From the NCBI RefSeq assembly GCF_029854215.1, contig NZ_CP122961.1, forward strand, positions 2,294,001-2,358,000: 64,000 nucleotides of DNA, read 5' to 3'. This DNA comes from Halomonas alkaliantarctica (GTDB lineage: Bacteria > Pseudomonadota > Gammaproteobacteria > Pseudomonadales > Halomonadaceae). The notes below the pieces were generated by a model, which saw only the letters and a program-made list of their open reading frames with translations, was not told the DNA's origin and did not search any database. The position numbers and the translations under genes are program-made. The first letter of the stretch is position 1; every line of letters begins with the position of its first letter. Positions 8,082-15,711 of the stretch are shown piece by piece.

Positions 8082-9380
8082 TCAAACCAAGAAAAGATAT
8101 CTTGTCGCAAACAGCAGCGCCAAAATAATCACCGCCGGATTCAGATCGGCAAAGCGGCCCGATAGCGTTTTGATCGCCACATAGCTAATAAAGCCAAGCG
8201 CGATACCTTCGGCAATCGAAAATGTCAGCGGCATCGCCAGGGCAGCAATCAGTACCGGCGCGGCGTCGGTGGGGTCATCCCAATTCGCATGGGCCAAACT
8301 TCCTGCCATCAGTACAGCAACATACAGCAGCGCACCCGCGGTAGCGTAGGCCGGAATCGAACCTGCCAGCGGAGCAAAGAAGAGGCTGATCAGGAACAAA
8401 ACGCCAACCACTACCGCCGTTAACCCGGTACGGCCACCCGATGCGATACCCGCTGTAGATTCAATGTAGCTCGTCGTAGTGGAAGTACCCAAGGCGGCAC
8501 CCGCCATAGACGCGGTACTGTCGGCCATCATGGCGCGACCAATACGCGGTAACTTGCCATCCTTGTCCAGCAGCTTGCCGCGGTGAGCAACGCCAACCAG
8601 TGTGCCCGAGGTATCGAAGAGATCCACAAACAGGAAGGCAAAAATCACGCTCAACATCGCCACATCCAGCGCGCCCATCAAATCCATCGCCATAAAGGTA
8701 GGCGCGATAGAGGGTGGCATCGACATCAGGCCCCCGTACTCGTTATGACCGAGCACCATTGCAATAATAGTAATACCCAAAATCCCGATCATAACGGCAC
8801 CCGTCACTCGCAAGTAAGAGAGCGCGGTGATTACAAAGAAGCCCAGCAGCGCATAAATAGCCGGAGGTTGGGAAAGATCACCCAGGGAAACAAAAGTCGC
8901 AGGGTTGGCGACCACAATACCGGCGTTCTTAAGCGCAATCATCGCCAGGAAAAGACCTATACCGGCGGCGATACCAAGCCTAAGCGTCATGGGAATGGAG
9001 TTAATAATCCACTCGCGAATTTTAAAAATACTTAGCATGAAGAAGGTTAAACCTGAGAAGAAGACCGCGCCCAACGCGGCTTCCCAGGTATAGCCCATCC
9101 CCAACACCACGCCGTAGGTGAAAAAGGCGTTCAAGCCCATACCGGGCGCCTGGGCAATCGGGTAGTTAGCCCACATCCCCATAACGAAACAACCAATCGC
9201 CGCTGCGAGGCACGTCGCCACGAACACCGCGCCGTAGTCCATCCCCGCCTCAGACAAAATGCTTGGGTTTACAAAGATGATGTAGGCCATCGTCAGGAAG
9301 GTGGTGATCCCAGCGATAACTTCTGTCTTCACATTGGTTTTGTGCTCGGAGAGCTTGAAATAGTTATCCAGAAGTTTCAT
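8082..9380 (-). CDS. Adenine/guanine/hypoxanthine permease, AzgA-like NCS2 family
   Basis: The 432-residue membrane protein begins with KLSEHKTNVKTEVIAGITTF and AYIIFVNPSILSEAGMD, the hallmark opening of the AzgA/GhxP/AdeP branch, and has AQAPGMGLNAFFTYG and the GTSTTTSYIESTAGIASGG substrate-site segment. It is a proton-coupled purine importer; which purine it prefers cannot be told from sequence alone. It is the first gene of the run apt-gpt-ung. The 224 bp upstream hold a 7-bp hairpin at 9458-9477 with a weak T stretch, possibly the end of the riboflavin synthase transcript; I see no purine riboswitch there. Confidence 0.9.
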   Translation of the reverse strand: MKLLDNYFKLSEHKTNVKTEVIAGITTFLTMAYIIFVNPSILSEAGMDYGAVFVATCLAAAIGCFVMGMWANYPIAQAPGMGLNAFFTYGVVLGMGYTWEAALGAVFFSGLTFFMLSIFKIREWIINSIPMTLRLGIAAGIGLFLAMIALKNAGIVVANPATFVSLGDLSQPPAIYALLGFFVITALSYLRVTGAVMIGILGITIIAMVLGHNEYGGLMSMPPSIAPTFMAMDLMGALDVAMLSVIFAFLFVDLFDTSGTLVGVAHRGKLLDKDGKLPRIGRAMMADSTASMAGAALGTSTTTSYIESTAGIASGGRTGLTAVVVGVLFLISLFFAPLAGSIPAYATAGALLYVAVLMAGSLAHANWDDPTDAAPVLIAALAMPLTFSIAEGIALGFISYVAIKTLSGRFADLNPAVIILALLFATRYLFLV

Positions 9381-9604
9381 GAATCTTCTTATCCTTAGCG
9401 CTAACGCCGCATGAGTATGCGTTCTGGTGCTGAGAAAAGCCGCACATACTACCTAAACGCTCGCCGTGATGCGAGCGCCTCAGTGTGGCGACCAATGTTG
9501 GCGGAAATAGCCCCGCCGCCTAATGCCAAGCAATCTTTAGGCCATGATCTAACCGATCGGTCAACCCATGGCCGATAAAGCAGATTATTGACGCTGCAGT
9601 GCCC

Positions 9605-10237
9605 TTACTGAACCCTGCTTTTTTGAGAAAGCACGCGCTCCACGGTTTCAACGATCACCTGAGTTTGCGGGTCAATTTCGATGTTGACCTTATCACCGGG
9701 CGCTCGATCCTGAAGCGTAGTGCGTGACAGCGTCTCTGGAATTAAATTGACGCTGAACTCCACACCACTGCTCTCTGTGTGGCGTACATCACCAATGGTC
9801 AGGCTGATACCGTCCACCCCAATATAGCCCTTTTCAAACACGAATCGTCCCAGCCTTTCCGGCAGTGAAAACCACAGCCGACGGTTGTTAGGCGCCTCTT
9901 CTATGGCCACCACTTCTGCCATGGAAATGATGTGGCCCGACATGGAGTGTCCGCCAATTTCGTCACCAAAACGCGCCGCACGCTCTATATTGACGCATTG
10001 CCCAGCGGTGATTGCACCAAGATTAGTCAATCGCAGCGTTTCACGCATCAAATCAAAACTAACGCTATCGCCTTCTATCGCCGTTACCGTTAAGCAAACC
10101 CCGTTATGAGCAACAGATGCCCCAATCTCAAGCCCCTCTCGCATCGATGGCGGCATTTCCACCACATGCACGCGAAAATCATCCAACTCACGCACCGCCA
10201 CTACCCTGGCCACTCCTTGCACAATGCCAGTAAACAT
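9605..10237 (-). CDS. ribC: Riboflavin synthase (lumazine-utilising, alpha type)
   Basis: The protein has the two internally repeated lumazine-binding domains: MFTGIVQGVARV...SVAHNGVCLTVTAIEGDSVSFD in the first half and MSGHIISMAEV...YIGVDGISLTIGDV in the second. It dismutates two 6,7-dimethyl-8-ribityllumazine molecules to riboflavin. ATG 10237 is chosen because the family begins MFTGIV and AGGAG lies upstream; an in-frame ATG 27 bases earlier is unlikely. The symbol follows E. coli usage (ribE in Bacillus). It appears monocistronic, with no other rib gene next to it and no FMN riboswitch seen. Confidence 0.95.
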   Translation of the reverse strand: MFTGIVQGVARVVAVRELDDFRVHVVEMPPSMREGLEIGASVAHNGVCLTVTAIEGDSVSFDLMRETLRLTNLGAITAGQCVNIERAARFGDEIGGHSMSGHIISMAEVVAIEEAPNNRRLWFSLPERLGRFVFEKGYIGVDGISLTIGDVRHTESSGVEFSVNLIPETLSRTTLQDRAPGDKVNIEIDPQTQVIVETVERVLSQKSRVQ

Positions 10238-10280
10238 AAGGCTCTTTTCTCCTAATGTAGTCAAAACCGTGTCGTAAAAA

Positions 10281-10336
10281 CTAAGCAGTAAAGTCTGAGC
10301 AGTAAGAACTGAGTAGTAAGCACTGAGCAGTCAAAA
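10281..10336. repeat. Four tandem copies of a 14-bp unit
   Basis: CTAAGCAGTAAAGT, CTGAGCAGTAAGAA, CTGAGTAGTAAGCA and CTGAGCAGTCAAAA follow one another without gaps at 10281, 10295, 10309 and 10323, 44 bp upstream of the riboflavin synthase start (on the opposite strand). The core is CTGAGCAGTAA. It is either a slipped-strand microsatellite or an array of binding sites. Confidence 0.75.
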
Positions 10337-10528
10337 AGCTAAATCATGGGTGCAAGCTTACTACTGGTGCCTTAAGTTTGTGCACTCTGTATTGATGGCT
10401 GGTTGGTCAACCTGTTCCGCGCCACCCGCTTTTCAAGTCGTCGCGCAGAACAAAAAACTTAAAATTTCATAGTCATTAGAAAATAATGCTAATTCATCGG
10501 CTTAAAGCATAAAATCAGAGGGCTAAAA

Positions 10529-10557
10529 TTGACATGATCGCCAGCTGACTCTAAGAT
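10529..10557 (+). promoter_or_regulatory. Strong sigma-70 promoter upstream of the metNIQ leader
   Basis: TTGACA (10529-10534), a 17-bp spacer and TAAGAT (10552-10557). The -35 is perfect and the -10 matches the consensus at 4 of 6. The expected transcription start is near 10564, about 280 bp before metN. Confidence 0.7.
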
Positions 10558-10563
10558 TTTGCC

Positions 10564-10704
10564 GCAAATGTAATGGCGCCGATTTGTACCCAGATTGCGG
10601 GCGTCCACTTGGTCACTGACTTAGAATTAGCGACTGACCTAGTGAAGTGCAGCTAAAAGGGTGTGTCCAGCGTTGATGGCCACCCGTTAGGGTGGCCTTT
10701 TTTT
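10564..10704 (+). ncRNA. Candidate structured leader RNA or small RNA before metN
   Basis: About 140 nt lie between a promoter and an intrinsic terminator with no plausible reading frame. A stem CACTTGGTCA/TGACCTAGTG (10606-10615 with 10635-10644, one mismatch) folds in the middle. A GGGTG at 10659-10663 could pair with CACCC (10681-10685), which is part of the terminator stem, giving an alternative anti-terminator. This layout fits transcription attenuation of metNIQ, or a free small RNA. I do not recognise a SAM-I, SAM-II or SAH riboswitch core. Confidence 0.5.
10678..10704 (+). terminator. Intrinsic terminator in the metN leader
   Basis: An 8-bp perfect stem GGCCACCC/GGGTGGCC with loop GTTA (10678-10697), followed by seven T residues (10698-10704). 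It lies 138 bp before the metN start and in the same direction. Confidence 0.88.
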
Positions 10705-10842
10705 ATTCCCCGCCCTATCCTAGCCGCCCTGTTTTTAGTGATCCGAGAGCGTAGTCGCTCTGTTTTTAACCGATCTGTTTTTTGTCGGATGGGGGCGCGC
10801 ACTCCCGCATTCTGTTTTCGGCCTACCGGTAAGGCAAACGCT

Positions 10843-11901
10843 ATGATTGAACTTAGCAACGTCAGTAAAACCTATTTCAGTAACAACAAAGGAAGCGGCG
10901 CCAAGACCGTCCATGCACTCAAAAATGCCACTCTCACTGTGCCCAAAGGCACGATCCACGGCGTCATCGGCCTCTCCGGCGCAGGCAAATCAACGCTCAT
11001 TCGCTGCGTAAATCTCTTAGAGCGCCCCACTAGCGGCAGCGTCACGGTCGATGGTCAGGAAATGACGCAGCTGAGCAACGCAGCGCTTAACCGTGCGCGC
11101 CACCGTATCGGCATGATTTTTCAACACTTCAATTTGCTAACTACACGCACGGTGTTCGACAACGTTGCCCTACCGCTTGAGCTAATGGGACAAAAACGCC
11201 ACACCGTTCGTGATCGCGTTATTCCTCTCCTGGAAATGGTAGGTCTGGCGGATAAAGCCAACCAATACCCTGCTCAACTTTCCGGGGGCCAAAAGCAGCG
11301 GGTAGCGATTGCCCGGGCGCTTGCCAGCAAGCCACAGGTACTGCTCTGTGATGAGGCAACCTCTGCGCTAGACCCACAAACCACCAGCTCAATACTGGAA
11401 CTGCTGCGCGACATTAATCATCAGTTGGGCATTACCATCCTGTTGATCACCCATGAGATGGAAGTGGTCAAATCAATTTGCCACCGGGTCAGCTTGATTT
11501 CCGACGGCGAATTGGTGGAGGACTCGGAAGTCGGCGACTTCTTTACCGCCCCGCGTACCCAGCTTGGTCGCGATTTTCTTAACGACTTCCTGCAGCTAAC
11601 ACCGCCCAAAGAGCTGATTGAGAGGCTCCTTGACGCCCCTGGCGAGAACACTCACCCAGTGGTACGCCTGACCTTCTCGGGAGATGCGGTCTCGACGCCG
11701 TTGATTTCGCGCCTTGCCCGGGAGTGCGGGGTCGATGTCAGCATTTTACAAGCGAAAGTAGAGTCGATTCAGGAGCGCACCCTGGGCCTGATGATTGCAG
11801 AGCTGTTAGGTTCGCCGACGCAAACCCAGCAAGCCATGCACTATCTCGAATCTCATCAACTACAAGTAGAGGTACTCGGCTATGTCCAGCGCAATGATTG
11901 A
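10843..11901 (+). CDS. metN: Methionine ABC transporter, ATP-binding subunit
   Basis: The 352-residue protein has Walker A GLSGAGKSTLIRC, Q-loop IFQHFNLL, signature LSGGQKQRVAIARAL, Walker B VLLCDEATSALDPQTT and the H-loop ITHEMEVV, followed by a C-terminal NIL/ACT-like domain (residues about 265-350) that in MetN binds methionine and inhibits uptake. The frame is open for 60 codons upstream across the leader terminator; I chose ATG 10843 (MIELSNVSKTY) because the family starts there. metI overlaps its end. Confidence 0.95.
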   Translation: MIELSNVSKTYFSNNKGSGAKTVHALKNATLTVPKGTIHGVIGLSGAGKSTLIRCVNLLERPTSGSVTVDGQEMTQLSNAALNRARHRIGMIFQHFNLLTTRTVFDNVALPLELMGQKRHTVRDRVIPLLEMVGLADKANQYPAQLSGGQKQRVAIARALASKPQVLLCDEATSALDPQTTSSILELLRDINHQLGITILLITHEMEVVKSICHRVSLISDGELVEDSEVGDFFTAPRTQLGRDFLNDFLQLTPPKELIERLLDAPGENTHPVVRLTFSGDAVSTPLISRLARECGVDVSILQAKVESIQERTLGLMIAELLGSPTQTQQAMHYLESHQLQVEVLGYVQRND

Positions 11902-12535
11902 TCTAATTTTACAAGCCACGCTGGATACTCTTTATATGGTGGCCGTTTCAGGACTTATTTCTACCCTCATCGGCCTGCCTCTTGGGGTAATGCTGTACGT
12001 TACGCGCCCACGGCAGATATTGGCGAAGCCCGTGCTTAATCAAGTCTTGAGCATTATTACCAACGTAGGTCGCTCCATCCCGTTTATTATTTTGATGGTC
12101 GCGATTATCCCTTTTACGCGCATGCTGGTAGGCACATCAATTGGCATCAATGCTGCGTCGGTACCTCTCACGATTGCCGCTATTCCGTTTGTCGCTCGGC
12201 TGGTCGAGGCGGCGCTTAATGAAATCTCGCCGGGCTTAATTGAAGCCGCCCAAGCCATGGGCGCAACGCCTTGGCAAATTATTGGCAAAGTGCTGATTCC
12301 GGAAGCTCGCGGGGGGATTATGACCGGCTTAACCATTACCGTGGTCACCCTGGTCAGCTACTCAGCCATGGCCGGCGCAGTAGGCGGCGGTGGCCTAGGC
12401 GACTTAGGCATTCGTTATGGCTACAACCGCTTCAATCCCACCATCATGCTGATTACCGTGGTTATCTTGGTTGTCATGGTGCAGGGCTTTCAGAGCTTGG
12501 GTGACTACTTGGTACGCAAAAGTGACCGCAAGTAG
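11882..12535 (+). CDS. metI: Methionine ABC transporter, permease subunit
   Basis: The 217-residue integral membrane protein has about five membrane spans and the EAA coupling loop EAAQAMGATPWQIIGKVLIPEA that contacts the ATPase, then the MetI-typical SYSAMAGAVGGGGLGDLGIRYGY. It forms the inner-membrane channel for methionine with MetN. Its start overlaps metN by 20 bp; ATG 11894 (MIDLILQ) is an alternative. It is followed about 100 bp later by the binding-protein gene. Confidence 0.95.
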   Translation: MSSAMIDLILQATLDTLYMVAVSGLISTLIGLPLGVMLYVTRPRQILAKPVLNQVLSIITNVGRSIPFIILMVAIIPFTRMLVGTSIGINAASVPLTIAAIPFVARLVEAALNEISPGLIEAAQAMGATPWQIIGKVLIPEARGGIMTGLTITVVTLVSYSAMAGAVGGGGLGDLGIRYGYNRFNPTIMLITVVILVVMVQGFQSLGDYLVRKSDRK

Positions 12536-12637
12536 CAGCACGTTTATCATCCACCATTATAACCAAAATGCATTAGACAACTGTTTTTTATTGCCGCATC
12601 ATTGCACCATCAAGCACAACGTCACTGGAGAGATTTC

Positions 12638-13429
12638 ATGCAAAAACTGATTCTTGGTAGCCTGACAGCCCTGGCGCTTGCGGTTAACGTCGCCAACGCT
12701 GAAACGCGCAGCATCAAAATGGGCACCGTCGCTGGCCCTGAAACTGAAGTAATGGAAGTGGCGGCGCGCATTGCCAAAGAAGAGTATGACCTTGATGTGG
12801 AAATCATCGAGTTTACTGATTACGTTACCCCGAATGCCGCCTTGGCCGACGGCAGCTTAGACGCTAATGCTTACCAGCATGAGCCCTACCTGCAGTCGAT
12901 GGTCGATGACCGCGGCTATGATCTGGCAATCGCTGGCTACACCTTCGTGTACCCAATTGGCGCTTACTCAGAAAAATACGACAGCATTGATGATCTACCG
13001 GAAGGCGCCCAAATCGCGCTGCCTAACGATCCTTCCAATGAAGGTCGCGCGCTGATTTTGATGCACAACGAAGGCCTGATCACCCTTAACGACCCGGAAT
13101 TCCTCGAATCAACGCCTATCGATATCGCGGAAAACCCCCGCGACTTCCGTTTCCGTGAAATTGAAGCCGCTCAGCTACCCCGCGTGCTGCCCGATGTCGA
13201 CATGGCGTTTATCAACAATACCTTCGCACAGCCTGCTGGCTTAAGCCTGGATGATGCCCTTATCAAAGAAGGCCCCGAGTCTCCTTACGTCAACCTGATC
13301 GCGGTTCGCGGCGGTGACGAAGAGCGTGAAGAGATTCGCCAACTGGTCGACGCCTATCAGCGCGATGAAGTGATCGAAAAAGCTGAAGAGCTATTCAAAG
13401 GCGCAGCAGTTCCTGGCTGGACAGAGTAA
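12638..13429 (+). CDS. metQ: Methionine ABC transporter, periplasmic binding protein
   Basis: After a Sec signal peptide (MQKLILGSLTALALAVNVANA, cleavage after ANA) the mature protein begins ETRSIKMGTVAGPETEVM and contains LADGSLDANAYQHEPYLQ, YSEKYDSIDDLPEGAQIALPND and FINNTFAQPAGLS, all typical of the NlpA/MetQ family. It delivers methionine to MetNI. Most MetQ proteins are lipoproteins; this one has no lipobox cysteine, so it is predicted to be soluble in the periplasm. The start at 12638 has GGAGAG upstream; a longer in-frame start at 12602 would put charged residues before the signal peptide. Confidence 0.93.
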   Translation: MQKLILGSLTALALAVNVANAETRSIKMGTVAGPETEVMEVAARIAKEEYDLDVEIIEFTDYVTPNAALADGSLDANAYQHEPYLQSMVDDRGYDLAIAGYTFVYPIGAYSEKYDSIDDLPEGAQIALPNDPSNEGRALILMHNEGLITLNDPEFLESTPIDIAENPRDFRFREIEAAQLPRVLPDVDMAFINNTFAQPAGLSLDDALIKEGPESPYVNLIAVRGGDEEREEIRQLVDAYQRDEVIEKAEELFKGAAVPGWTE

Positions 13430-13455
13430 TACCGCAAGCCATCAATAGATGATCT

Positions 13456-13500
13456 CAGGCCGGCACGCATAGATCCCCCTATGCACAAAGTGTCGGCCTG
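13456..13500. terminator. Long hairpin between metQ and the sulfoxide reductase gene
   Basis: CAGGCCGGCAC pairs with GTGTCGGCCTG (11 bp with one G-U), enclosing a second stem GCATAG/CTATGC. No T tract follows on the plus strand, so it may be a processing or RNA-stability element rather than a classic terminator. Confidence 0.5.
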
Positions 13501-13525
13501 TTGCGTTAGCAGCAAAGGATGCCAA

Positions 13526-14011
13526 ATGCAAAACAGTGTTGATTACTCATTGCTCAATCGCCAGCTTGAAGCGCTGCTCGATACACGCGATTGGCTTACC
13601 AACAGCGCACAAACCTGCGCCTTTATCCACCAAGAGCTTAGCGACTTAAACTGGGTAGGCTTTTATCTTCAGCGCCAGCCTGAGGTATTAGGTTTAGGCC
13701 CTTTTCAAGGGCAGCCCGCCTGCCACCCGATACCCTTCAGCAAAGGCGTGTGTGGGGCGGCCGCACGCTTACGAATCACCCAGCGAGTGGACGACGTGCA
13801 CGCGGTCGCCGACCATATCGCCTGCGATGCCAACTCCCGCTCTGAGCTAGTGATTCCCATCGTGATCGACGGCGACCTTTGGGGCGTACTGGACCTGGAT
13901 AGTCCGCTGCATGCGCGATTCACCCAGCAAGACCAAGCAGGCATTGAAGCACTGGTAGCTACCTTTATGCGCCAGACAGACCTACCCGACTTGATTAAAA
14001 AAACCAGTTAA
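13526..14011 (+). CDS. msrC: Free methionine-(R)-sulfoxide reductase (GAF-domain fRMsr)
   Basis: The 161-residue single-GAF protein carries the fRMsr motifs NWVGFYL, LGPFQGQPACHPIPFSKGVCG and HIACDANSRSELVIPI, with the three conserved cysteines in PAC, GVCG and IACD. The enzyme reduces free L-methionine-R-sulfoxide in the cytoplasm using thioredoxin. ATG 13526 is chosen because of AAAGGA upstream; an earlier start would lie inside the hairpin at 13456-13500. It stands directly downstream of the methionine importer, which suggests uptake and repair of oxidised methionine as one function (inference). Confidence 0.92.
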   Translation: MQNSVDYSLLNRQLEALLDTRDWLTNSAQTCAFIHQELSDLNWVGFYLQRQPEVLGLGPFQGQPACHPIPFSKGVCGAAARLRITQRVDDVHAVADHIACDANSRSELVIPIVIDGDLWGVLDLDSPLHARFTQQDQAGIEALVATFMRQTDLPDLIKKTS

Positions 14012-14033
14012 AAGCGACCTATAGCAGCCACAC

Positions 14034-14069
14034 AAAAACGCCCCAGTCAGCAGTGACTGGGGCGTTTTT
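14034..14069. terminator. Bidirectional intrinsic terminator
   Basis: AAAAACGCCCCAGTCA/TGACTGGGGCGTTTTT with a short loop: a GC-rich stem bounded by A5 and T5 tracts. It serves msrC on the plus strand and the tRNA-Val pair on the minus strand. Confidence 0.9.
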
Positions 14070-14078
14070 GATAATATC

Positions 14079-14155
14079 TGGTAGGACCAGGCGGATTTGA
14101 ACCGCCGACCTCCACGATGTCAACGTGGCGCTCTAACCAACTGAGCTATGGTCCT
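14079..14155 (-). tRNA. tRNA-Val (anticodon GAC), copy 2 in transcription order
   Basis: On the minus strand the sequence folds as a full cloverleaf: acceptor AGGACCA/TGGTCCT, D arm AGCTCAGTTGGTTAGAG, anticodon stem CCACG/CGTGG around loop TTGACAT, T arm with GGTTCAAATCC, and an encoded CCA. The anticodon GAC reads valine codons GUC/GUU. It lies exactly 100 bp from a near-identical copy and ends next to a strong terminator. Confidence 0.97.
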
Positions 14156-14178
14156 GAAAATAGGTGGTGGCACTAGGC

Positions 14179-14255
14179 TGGTAGAACCAGGCGGATTTGA
14201 ACCGCCGACCTCCACGATGTCAACGTGGCGCTCTAACCAACTGAGCTATGGTTCT
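14179..14255 (-). tRNA. tRNA-Val (anticodon GAC), copy 1 in transcription order
   Basis: It is identical to the other copy except in the acceptor stem, AGAACCA/TGGTTCT, where the third base pair is A-U instead of G-C. Both sides of the pair changed, so folding is kept. CCA is encoded. The two genes are separated by 23 bp and probably share one transcript from the promoter at 14298-14325. Confidence 0.97.
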
Positions 14256-14297
14256 ATTGCGCTATCTGGGTAGTCGCATGCCTTGCAACGGATGCAT

Positions 14298-14325
14298 ATC
14301 TTACGCTTTCATCGCTGAATTGCAA
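14298..14325 (-). promoter_or_regulatory. Candidate promoter of the tRNA-Val pair
   Basis: TTGCAA (14320-14325), 16-bp spacer, TAAGAT (14298-14303) on the minus strand, with the predicted start about 35 bp before the first tRNA. Confidence 0.55.
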
Positions 14326-14435
14326 GCTATTTCCCTTCACGAAGTGCTCTCCCCCAGCAGTGCCGCCCATTACGAATAGAGGTTCCATTCGACACCTATA
14401 ACCTTCTAGCGCTAGGCTAAGCACTTCAATGTGCT

Positions 14436-14579
14436 AGGAAGCCTCTGATTAACGTGATGAGCGCAGGCCAGACAAGGCAAAAATCAACGAAAAAGCGGAG
14501 TTTACAGGTTGTAAATGAGCATTTTGAGGCGATTTTTAACGCCAAATGGGCAAGCGCAATAGTGAATCAGGGGCTTCCT
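14436..14579. repeat. MITE-like 144-bp palindromic element
   Basis: The ends are inverted repeats: AGGAAGCCTCTGATT on the left and, reversed, AGGAAGCCCCTGATT on the right. The interior continues the symmetry, with GGCAAAAATC facing GATTTTTAACGCC and a central hairpin TTTAC-AGGTT-GTAAA near 14508. It has no coding capacity. The structure fits a small non-autonomous mobile palindrome of a kind often dispersed in Halomonas genomes (the genus link is recollection, not a search result). It sits just upstream of the gene at 14605. Confidence 0.75.
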
Positions 14580-14604
14580 GGGTGTTATCTATAGGGAGAT
14601 AAAG

Positions 14605-15675
14605 ATGCTGGGTATTTTGCTAGGAAGCATAGCGATCGTGCTGTTATTGGCGACGCTGATTGCACGCATACATTTGCAATGGTGGTGGATCCGCAGTTTT
14701 GAATTCCCACGCCTTCAGATCGCTTTTCTAGCCTTAATCACCTGGTTATTAACCGCTATTTTCGTTGAGCCTGGCCCCTGGCTATGGATAGCCCTGCTCG
14801 CCTCGGGCATCACATTACTGTTTCAAGCTTACTATATTCTGCCCTGGACGCCGCTTTGGCCGGTGCAGGTTAAGGCGGCAGAGAGTGACGATGCAGGTAA
14901 ACAGATAACACTACTGATCGCTAATGTGCTGACGCCTAATCGGCAGGCGCAGCAGCTAATCGATATGATCAAACAGCATCAGCCCGACATTGTATTGACT
15001 CTGGAATCAGACCAGTGGTGGCAGGATCAGTTGGATCCCGCGCTCGCAGAACAGTGGCCTCACAGCGTTAAAATTCCGCTAGATAACCTTTACGGCATGC
15101 ACCTCTACTCACACCTGGAACTCACCGACACCTCCGTTGAGTGGCTGATTCAAGACGATATTCCGTCGATTCATACCCGAGTGACGCTTGCTAACGGCGA
15201 TAGCATTCGCTTTTACGCGCTCCACCCCCGCCCACCGGCCCCCAGCGAGAGCGAGAAATCTCTTTGGCGGGATGCCGAGCTGCTGTTGGTAGGTAAGAAG
15301 ATTCATAAAGACCCCCAAGCGACGCTGGTCGCCGGGGATCTTAACGATGTGGCGTGGTCACGCACCACACGGCTGTTTTGCCGCATTGGCGGCATGCTTG
15401 ACCCACGCCGGGGGCGCGGTTTATTCAGCACTTTCCACGCCAAATATCCAGTGTTGCGCTGGCCCCTTGACCATATTTTTGTGACCGAGCACTTTACCTT
15501 AGTCGGCATGCAGCGCCTGAATTACTTTGGCTCTGACCATTTCCCAATACTGGCCACCTTTTGCTATCGCCCCTCGCGTCAAGACGAGCACGAAACGCCC
15601 GAAGCGAATGCCGAAGAGCGCAGCGAAGCCAGCGAAACAATTCAGGAAGGCGAAACCGAAAAGCAGGAAACCTGA
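14605..15675 (+). CDS. Membrane-anchored endonuclease/exonuclease/phosphatase (EEP) family protein
   Basis: The 356-residue protein has three N-terminal membrane spans (residues about 2-22, 38-55, 58-80) and a cytoplasmic or periplasmic EEP domain: LLIANVLTPNRQAQQLIDMI, PDIVLTLESDQWW with the metal-binding Glu, ALHPRPPAP, TLVAGDLNDVAWS and LDHIFVTEHFTL...YFGSDHFPILATF with the catalytic Asp-His pair. The C-terminal 35 residues are Glu-rich and low complexity. The family cleaves phosphodiester or phosphomonoester bonds; the substrate is unknown. GGGAG stands upstream of ATG 14605. Confidence 0.82.
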   Translation: MLGILLGSIAIVLLLATLIARIHLQWWWIRSFEFPRLQIAFLALITWLLTAIFVEPGPWLWIALLASGITLLFQAYYILPWTPLWPVQVKAAESDDAGKQITLLIANVLTPNRQAQQLIDMIKQHQPDIVLTLESDQWWQDQLDPALAEQWPHSVKIPLDNLYGMHLYSHLELTDTSVEWLIQDDIPSIHTRVTLANGDSIRFYALHPRPPAPSESEKSLWRDAELLLVGKKIHKDPQATLVAGDLNDVAWSRTTRLFCRIGGMLDPRRGRGLFSTFHAKYPVLRWPLDHIFVTEHFTLVGMQRLNYFGSDHFPILATFCYRPSRQDEHETPEANAEERSEASETIQEGETEKQET

Positions 15676-15711
15676 ACACGCGCTGCTTGCAGCTAGCTGA
15701 CCCTCTGCGTG

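Noticed and set aside
9381..9604. Purine riboswitch before the AzgA-type permease
   Set aside because: The conserved three-way-junction core is not visible; only a small hairpin is present.
10564..10704. SAM-I, SAM-II or SAH riboswitch before metN
   Set aside because: The characteristic core sequences could not be found, so only an unclassified leader is reported.
10663..10842. A 60-codon N-terminal extension of MetN
   Set aside because: It would run through a perfect intrinsic terminator and adds Arg-rich sequence not found in the family; ATG 10843 fits MetN.
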